Shown: positions 59,259 through 64,000 of the stretch, piece by piece
Position numbering within the stretch: the stretch's first letter is position 1
Layout: the number at the start of each line of letters is the position of its first letter
Assembly (NCBI RefSeq): GCF_003667705.1
Contig: NZ_CP033019.1
Span: 1-64,000, forward strand
Length of the DNA stretch: 64,000 nt
Reading direction: 5' to 3'
Source of the DNA: Janthinobacterium agaricidamnosum
GTDB taxonomy: Bacteria; Pseudomonadota; Gammaproteobacteria; Burkholderiales; Burkholderiaceae_D
The notes under the pieces: generated by a model
Seen by the model: only the letters and a program-made list of their open reading frames with translations
Told to the model about the DNA's origin: nothing
The model's database searches: none
Translations under genes and position numbers: made by a program

Positions 59259-60272
59259 ATGCTGAGCTTGAAGACCGCGTCACTGTGGCCGCTGCCGGCG
59301 CGCCTTGCTTGCGCTGCGCTGGCCGGCATGCTGGTGGCTGCCCTGCTGCATGCCACATGGCTCGATGGACTGATGGCTGCAGTGCGATTGGCGCACAGTG
59401 AGGAAGCCCGCTTGCGCGCCGATTATCTGGCGGCGCAGGCCAGGGCAAAGCAGTTGCCGCAGTGGCGTGCAGAGCAGCGTCAGGCCGGCGCCGAGTTGGC
59501 CCTGCTGGAACAGCAACTGCCTGACCAGCAGGCGATGGCGGCGCTGTTGACGGACATTAATGCCGCCGGCCGGTCGCGCGGGCTGCAATTTTCACTGTTC
59601 AAGCCGGGCGCGGCGCGGCCGCAAGCGCCGTATGTCGCCTTGCCGATCACGATACAGTTGCGTGGCGGCTACCACGCCATGGGCGCGCTGCTGGCAGACC
59701 TGGCGCGCCTGCCGCGCATCGTCACGGTGCATGCGCTGGCCTTGACCCTTGGCAAGGATCGCTTGTTGACCCTGGATGCCGTGTTGCAGGCGTATCGTTT
59801 GCCCGAAGCGGGGGAGCTGGCGGCGCAAGCGGCATTACCTTCACAGGGCAGTGCGCCGGCATGGCGCCCGCTTGCCGCTGTCGCGCCGCATCCCTACGAG
59901 GCGGCGGCCCTGGCCGATCCATTTAATGCCTTGCCGCCCGCGCCCGGACAGCGTGGGGGCGTGGCGGGGCCGGACCCGCGCCGCGTGCGCGAGCCGCTGG
60001 AAAGCGTGGCCTTGCCTGCCATCACCATGGTCGGCAGCGTGCAACAGGACGGGCGCCTGAACGCGCTGCTGCTGGCGGGCCAGCGCGTGTATCGTGTGGC
60101 CGTGGGCCAGTATCTGGGGCAAGACCACGGTGTGGTGACGGGCATCAGTGAACAGGCCGTGCAGTACCGTGAATTGCTGCGCGAGGCGGATGGCCCCTGG
60201 CGCGAGCGGCGCGGCAGCCTGGCCTTGCAGGTGGCAGGGGCGAAGGCCAGCCTGCCCGAGGCGGCGCCATGA
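59259..60272 (+). CDS. PilO-PilP fusion protein
   Basis: 337 residues. The first 190 or so are PilO-like: one membrane helix (ACAALAGMLVAALLHATWL), a coiled coil (QAGAELALLEQQLPDQQAM) and a ferredoxin-like domain (GRSRGLQFSLFKPG, PITIQLRGGYHAMGALLADLA). From about residue 215 the sequence becomes PilP-like (DPFNALPP..., REPLESVALPAITMVGSV, VYRVAVGQYLGQDHGVV). PilP is normally a separate lipoprotein; here there is no lipobox and the PilO helix is the only anchor. ATG 59259 has an ideal GGAGG six bases ahead, just past the repeat element. Overlaps pilQ by four bases. Confidence 0.8.
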   Translation: MLSLKTASLWPLPARLACAALAGMLVAALLHATWLDGLMAAVRLAHSEEARLRADYLAAQARAKQLPQWRAEQRQAGAELALLEQQLPDQQAMAALLTDINAAGRSRGLQFSLFKPGAARPQAPYVALPITIQLRGGYHAMGALLADLARLPRIVTVHALALTLGKDRLLTLDAVLQAYRLPEAGELAAQAALPSQGSAPAWRPLAAVAPHPYEAAALADPFNALPPAPGQRGGVAGPDPRRVREPLESVALPAITMVGSVQQDGRLNALLLAGQRVYRVAVGQYLGQDHGVVTGISEQAVQYRELLREADGPWRERRGSLALQVAGAKASLPEAAP

Positions 60273-61690
60273 GGCCGCTCCGCATGCTCGTGGCCGCCAT
60301 GCTGTGTCTGCATGCCGGTGTCCTTGCCCAGGAGGCGGTGGTGCAGGTGACGGCGCCGCGTCTGTATGCGGGCGATAAAATCTCCGTCGATTTCCAGAAC
60401 GTGGGCGTGCGCGCGGCCTTGCACATCCTGGCCGATGCGTCCGGGCAAAACATCATCGCCAGCGACAGCGTGGCGGGCAATGTAACCCTGCGCCTGCGCG
60501 ACTTGCCGTGGGACCAGGCGCTCGACGTGCTGCTGCAGGCCAAGGGCCTGGACATGCGGCGCAATGGCAACGTGCTGTGGATCGCCCCGCGTGAGGAAAT
60601 CCTCGCGCGCGAAAAACTGGAGCTCGAAACGCGCGCGCAGATCGCGGAACTTGAACCCTTGCAATCAAACATCTTCCAGCTCAATTACCAGAAGGCTGAA
60701 GCGTTCCGCGCCGTGTTCGGCCTGGACGCGGGGGAAGGGCGCAGCCGGCTGCTGTCGCGCCGTGGCACCGTGCTGATCGAGCCGCGCACGAATCAGCTGT
60801 TCGTCACCGACGTGCCGGCGCGCCTGGAGCAGATCCGTCAGCTGATCGCCAAGACGGATATTCCAACCCGACAAGTCATGATCGAGGCGCGCATCGTCGA
60901 GGCGAACGACAGTTTCAGCCGCAACCTGGGCGCGCGCCTCGGTTTTACGGACCAGCGGCTGGCGGCGGGCCAGGTGCCCGGTTTTTCGCTGGGCGGCAGC
61001 GGACGCCGCGCGGCCATCGGCGGCACGTATCAGGGCGTGGGCGAGGCGACGGGGCAAACGGTGGCGGGCAGCGGCGCCTTCGTGCCGAACACGCAATTCG
61101 TCAACTTGCCGGCCGCCAGCATCAATGGCTTGCAGCCGGCCAGCTTCGCCCTGAGCCTGTTTTCGGCGGCCGCCAACCGCTTTCTGAACCTGGAGTTGTC
61201 CGCGCTGGAAGCGGACGGCAGGGGCAAGATCATTTCCAGCCCCCGCGTGGTGACGGCCGACAAGGTGCTGGCGCTGATCGAGCAGGGCATCGAACTGCCG
61301 TACCAGGTGGCCACCAGCAGCGGCGCCACGTCGATCACGTTTCGCAAGGCGAACCTGCGTCTGGAAGTGACGCCGCAAATCACGCCCGACGGCAACGTGG
61401 TGCTGGAAGTGGACGTCAACAAGGACAGTGTGGGCCAGGAAACCCGCTCCGGTTTCGCCATCGACACCAAGCACGTGCGCACGCAAGTGATGGTGGAAGA
61501 TGGCGGAACCGTGGTGCTGGGCGGTATTTATCAGCAATCGGAGCGGGGTACGGACAGCAAGGTGCCGCTGCTGGGCGACATCCCCGTGTTTGGTGTTTTT
61601 TTCCGCAGCACGGGCCGCAGTCAAGAAAAAACGGAACTGATGGTGTTTATTACGCCGAAAATAGTGGCAGATCGGCCAGCAACACGTTAA
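60269..61690 (+). CDS. pilQ: Secretin PilQ, short form
   Basis: 473 residues with signal peptide (MLVAAMLCLHAGVLAQ). Secretin-and-TonB N-terminal domain (ISVDFQNVGVRAALHILAD), one N domain, then the secretin barrel with VPLLGDIPVFGVFF and LMVFITPKIV. It lacks the AMIN domains of full PilQ (about 700 residues) and is close in size to HofQ/ComE. Outer-membrane pore for a pilus or DNA uptake. Confidence 0.9.
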   Translation: MRPLRMLVAAMLCLHAGVLAQEAVVQVTAPRLYAGDKISVDFQNVGVRAALHILADASGQNIIASDSVAGNVTLRLRDLPWDQALDVLLQAKGLDMRRNGNVLWIAPREEILAREKLELETRAQIAELEPLQSNIFQLNYQKAEAFRAVFGLDAGEGRSRLLSRRGTVLIEPRTNQLFVTDVPARLEQIRQLIAKTDIPTRQVMIEARIVEANDSFSRNLGARLGFTDQRLAAGQVPGFSLGGSGRRAAIGGTYQGVGEATGQTVAGSGAFVPNTQFVNLPAASINGLQPASFALSLFSAAANRFLNLELSALEADGRGKIISSPRVVTADKVLALIEQGIELPYQVATSSGATSITFRKANLRLEVTPQITPDGNVVLEVDVNKDSVGQETRSGFAIDTKHVRTQVMVEDGGTVVLGGIYQQSERGTDSKVPLLGDIPVFGVFFRSTGRSQEKTELMVFITPKIVADRPATR

Positions 61691-61736
61691 TGTCACATCT
61701 TTACGTTTAAGTAACAATGCAAACGAAAGCGGACTG

Positions 61737-64000
61737 ATGGCGACTATGCGGAATTTTTCTTTTGGCAATACTTCTTGGAGTAGGGTATCGAATTGGCTGG
61801 TCATGCTGGCGCTGGGCTCCTTGCTGGCCGCCTGCGGCGGCGGCGGCGGTGATCCGACCCTCGATGGCGGCAGCAGCGGCGGCACGACGGGCGGCGTGGC
61901 CGCGACGGTCATGGTGAGCCTGTTGAACGCCGCTGGCCAGCCTAGCAATGCATTGAGCAGCACGACGCCGCTGACGGCCAAGGCGCTCGTCAACGATAAA
62001 AATGGCGTTCCTATCAGCAATGCCGTGGTCACGTTTTCGGCCGACCCCGCGCTGGTAACGTTGTCATCGACCAACGGCACGGCGCTGACCGACGCCAAGG
62101 GCTATGCCAGTATCACCGTCTCGGCCTTGAATGCGACGGTCACCGGTGCCGGCAAGCTGACGGCCACTGTCGCGGCAGGCACCGCTATGGTCACCGGCGA
62201 CGCCAGTTATGAAATCAAAACGGCCCAGGCATCGGGCGCCAAAATGACACTGGCGCTGCTCAATGGCGGCAGCGCCAGTAACGCGCTGTCGAGCGCCATG
62301 CCGCTGACGGCCAAGGCGTTGGTGACCGATTTGAACGGAAAACCGATCAGCGACGTGTTGGTGGCATTCTCGACTGACAATACCATGGCAGTGATGTCGC
62401 CATCGGTAGGGACGGCACTGACCGATGCGACAGGTACGGCCAGCGTAACGCTGCGTCCTTTCAGTCTGTCGGCCAGCGGCGCCGCCACGTTGCGGGCGAC
62501 CACGACGGCCAATGGTGCCGTTGCCAGCAGCCAGATCAATTATGTGCTGGGAGCCACCGACCTGAGTGCGGAGAACATGCGGTTTTCGCCCGCCAGCATC
62601 CCGGCCTATGGCACCACCAACGTCACGGTTGATGTCATGGCTGGCACCAGCCTGTACACAGGATCAGGCCAGACGGTAAATTTCAGTTCGACTTGCGTGC
62701 AGGCCGGCAAGGCTAGCGTGACCAGCGGCGTGCCGGTAGTCAATGGCAAGGCCACAGCTGTTTTCCGCGACCTGGGTTGCAATGACTACGATATGGTCAA
62801 TGCCACAGTGGCGGGCAGCGCTTCCATGTATCACGCGACGCTGCCGATCGGCCGCGTCGCGCCGGCATCGGTACAATTTTCCAGCGTCAGTCCGGTAGGA
62901 AAATCGATCGTGATTCAAGGGCAGGGCGGCATAGCGCGCACGGAAATGGCTACGCTCACTTTCCGCGTATTCGATACTTTCAACAAACCTCTGGTCGGCC
63001 AGGAAGTGACGTTTTCGTTGTTGAACGGCCCTGGCATGACGCTCAATAAAGTGAAAGACACCACGGATGCCAATGGTGACGTCATCACCACCGTGAATTC
63101 CGGCAACACCCCGACCACCTTCCGTGTTAAGGCCAGCCTGGCCTCTGGCATTTCCACCTTGTCCGATTCCATCCTAGTAACGACGGGTTTGCCTGTGCAA
63201 ACGGCGTTTTCGCTCAGCTCCGTCAAGTCTAGCGTGGAAGGCTGGTCGTATGACAGCCCCTTAGGCACCCCTGCCACGACCGTGACTATCTTGCTGGCAG
63301 ACCAAGCGGGCAACCCTGTTCCTGACGGCACGCCGGTGGTATTTCAGAGCAATTTGGGCGCCATCGGCTCGTCCAGCATGGGCGGCTGCACTACCATGAA
63401 TGGTGGCTGCTCGGTCGACTTCCGCAGCCAGAACCCGCGTGTGGCGACCAATCCACCTGTCACGCCCTGCAATGATGTCAGCAATGGCGGCACGGCCGAC
63501 AGCCTGTGGCCCGGTCTTGCTACCGTCTGCGCCAGCACTTCGGACGGCAACAAGACGTTGTTCGCGAAGATCGCCATCTTCCTGAGCGGCAGCCGTCCCG
63601 AGAATGTCATGCTGTTCGATCAGTCGGCCCAGGTAAGCCTGGATCGCAGCACCTATGATCTTGGAAGCGTTTCAGCCGCTGCAGTGCGTCAATTCAGCTT
63701 GAGATTCAGCGATTTGCATCAAAACCCCATGCCCTCTGGGACCACGGTCGCGATTACGAATATGATCAATGGCGTTGGATCCATTACTCCGGACAGCATA
63801 CAAAATATCTATCCGCACAACACGCTTGGCGTGGATGACCGTACCGGAGGCAACATTCAAGGTAACCAGGGAGGCCGGCATGCCGTTACAATTAACAGTC
63901 TGACGCCGACAAATTGTGTAGCGAATGTGGTCAGCACGTTTAATGTAACAGTGACGACGCCGCTGGGTAACGCCACCAGTTACCCGTTTAGACTGACATT
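61737..64000 (+). CDS. Ig-like (Big_1/invasin-type) repeat lipoprotein, partial
   Basis: Open from ATG 61737 to the window end, at least 754 residues. Lipobox LLAAC (Cys35) followed by a Gly/Asp-rich spacer, then bacterial Ig-like domains. Two neighbouring domains are near copies (about residues 60-150 and 165-255), each containing ALSS..PLTAKALV and GTALTDA.G.A. Later domains are more divergent and have cysteines. Such proteins are surface adhesins or extracellular polymers. It starts 46 bases after pilQ where aroK is usual in other genomes, and may be in the same transcript. Confidence 0.8.
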   Translation, partial: MATMRNFSFGNTSWSRVSNWLVMLALGSLLAACGGGGGDPTLDGGSSGGTTGGVAATVMVSLLNAAGQPSNALSSTTPLTAKALVNDKNGVPISNAVVTFSADPALVTLSSTNGTALTDAKGYASITVSALNATVTGAGKLTATVAAGTAMVTGDASYEIKTAQASGAKMTLALLNGGSASNALSSAMPLTAKALVTDLNGKPISDVLVAFSTDNTMAVMSPSVGTALTDATGTASVTLRPFSLSASGAATLRATTTANGAVASSQINYVLGATDLSAENMRFSPASIPAYGTTNVTVDVMAGTSLYTGSGQTVNFSSTCVQAGKASVTSGVPVVNGKATAVFRDLGCNDYDMVNATVAGSASMYHATLPIGRVAPASVQFSSVSPVGKSIVIQGQGGIARTEMATLTFRVFDTFNKPLVGQEVTFSLLNGPGMTLNKVKDTTDANGDVITTVNSGNTPTTFRVKASLASGISTLSDSILVTTGLPVQTAFSLSSVKSSVEGWSYDSPLGTPATTVTILLADQAGNPVPDGTPVVFQSNLGAIGSSSMGGCTTMNGGCSVDFRSQNPRVATNPPVTPCNDVSNGGTADSLWPGLATVCASTSDGNKTLFAKIAIFLSGSRPENVMLFDQSAQVSLDRSTYDLGSVSAAAVRQFSLRFSDLHQNPMPSGTTVAITNMINGVGSITPDSIQNIYPHNTLGVDDRTGGNIQGNQGGRHAVTINSLTPTNCVANVVSTFNVTVTTPLGNATSYPFRLT

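Noticed and set aside
1..64000. CRISPR arrays, tRNA, rRNA genes or prophage
   Set aside because: No regularly spaced repeats, cloverleaf sequences or phage-type genes were seen on either strand.

Overview
The window looks like a chromosomal segment of a high-GC betaproteobacterium of the order Burkholderiales, most likely family Oxalobacteraceae (Janthinobacterium, Duganella or Massilia type). The evidence is the str/S10/spc/alpha ribosomal gene order, System II (ResB/CcsA) cytochrome c maturation next to cytochrome c4, an FxDxF-type secreted protein of the kind that usually carries a PEP-CTERM anchor, and mrcA divergent from a pil-type cluster. The genus is inferred from protein character, not from a search.

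Layout. (1) 1-11.5 kb: start of a secreted PEP-CTERM-like protein, then a minus-strand operon for an HlyD/MacA-like adaptor, an ABC ATPase, two MacB/FtsX-like permeases, a sigma-54-type response regulator and its histidine kinase. A membrane-anchored MutS-like ATPase and a phosphoethanolamine transferase follow. Nearly every gene here is interrupted by one or more frameshifts, while I see none in the next 52 kb. (2) 11.7-16.9 kb: rpsL-rpsG-fusA-tuf and rpsJ. (3) 16.9-22.9 kb: a block not normally present between rpsJ and rplC, holding a DUF817 membrane protein, a TPR lipoprotein, creB-creC-creD and a tiny secreted six-cysteine protein. (4) 22.9-37.2 kb: rplC to rplQ, i.e. the rest of the S10, spc (with secY, infA, rpmJ) and alpha operons. 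(5) 37.3-46.5 kb: dsbD, a Spy-like periplasmic protein, and divergent from it an OmpR-type regulator, its kinase, an RND adaptor and an RND pump. (6) 46.8-57.6 kb: a TonB-like proline-rich protein, engB, cytochrome c4, resB, ccsA, msrP, msrQ, lptM, cyaY and mrcA. (7) 57.9-64 kb: a compact pilM-pilN-pilOP-pilQ cluster followed by an Ig-repeat lipoprotein running off the window.

How the parts work together. The ribosomal block encodes 24 ribosomal proteins, both GTPase elongation factors, IF-1, RNA polymerase alpha and the SecY translocon. It is cut into transcription units by hairpins with T-tracts and by new promoters. The envelope modules are quality-control and export systems: the tripartite ABC exporter with its own sigma-54 two-component system, the CreBC/CreD system, the Spy/two-component/RND module that resembles the E. 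coli BaeSR-MdtABC-Spy regulon, DsbD with ResB/CcsA for periplasmic thiols and haem attachment, MsrPQ for periplasmic methionine repair, and PBP1a for the wall.

Most interesting: the 6 kb split of the S10 operon with a terminator after rpsJ and a strong new promoter before rplC; a secreted peptide whose six cysteines form an exact mirror pattern; a PilO-PilP fusion in a pil cluster with a shortened PilM; a 147-bp element with perfect 16-bp terminal inverted repeats that supplies the stop codon of pilN; and the dense cluster of frameshifts in the first 11.4 kb.
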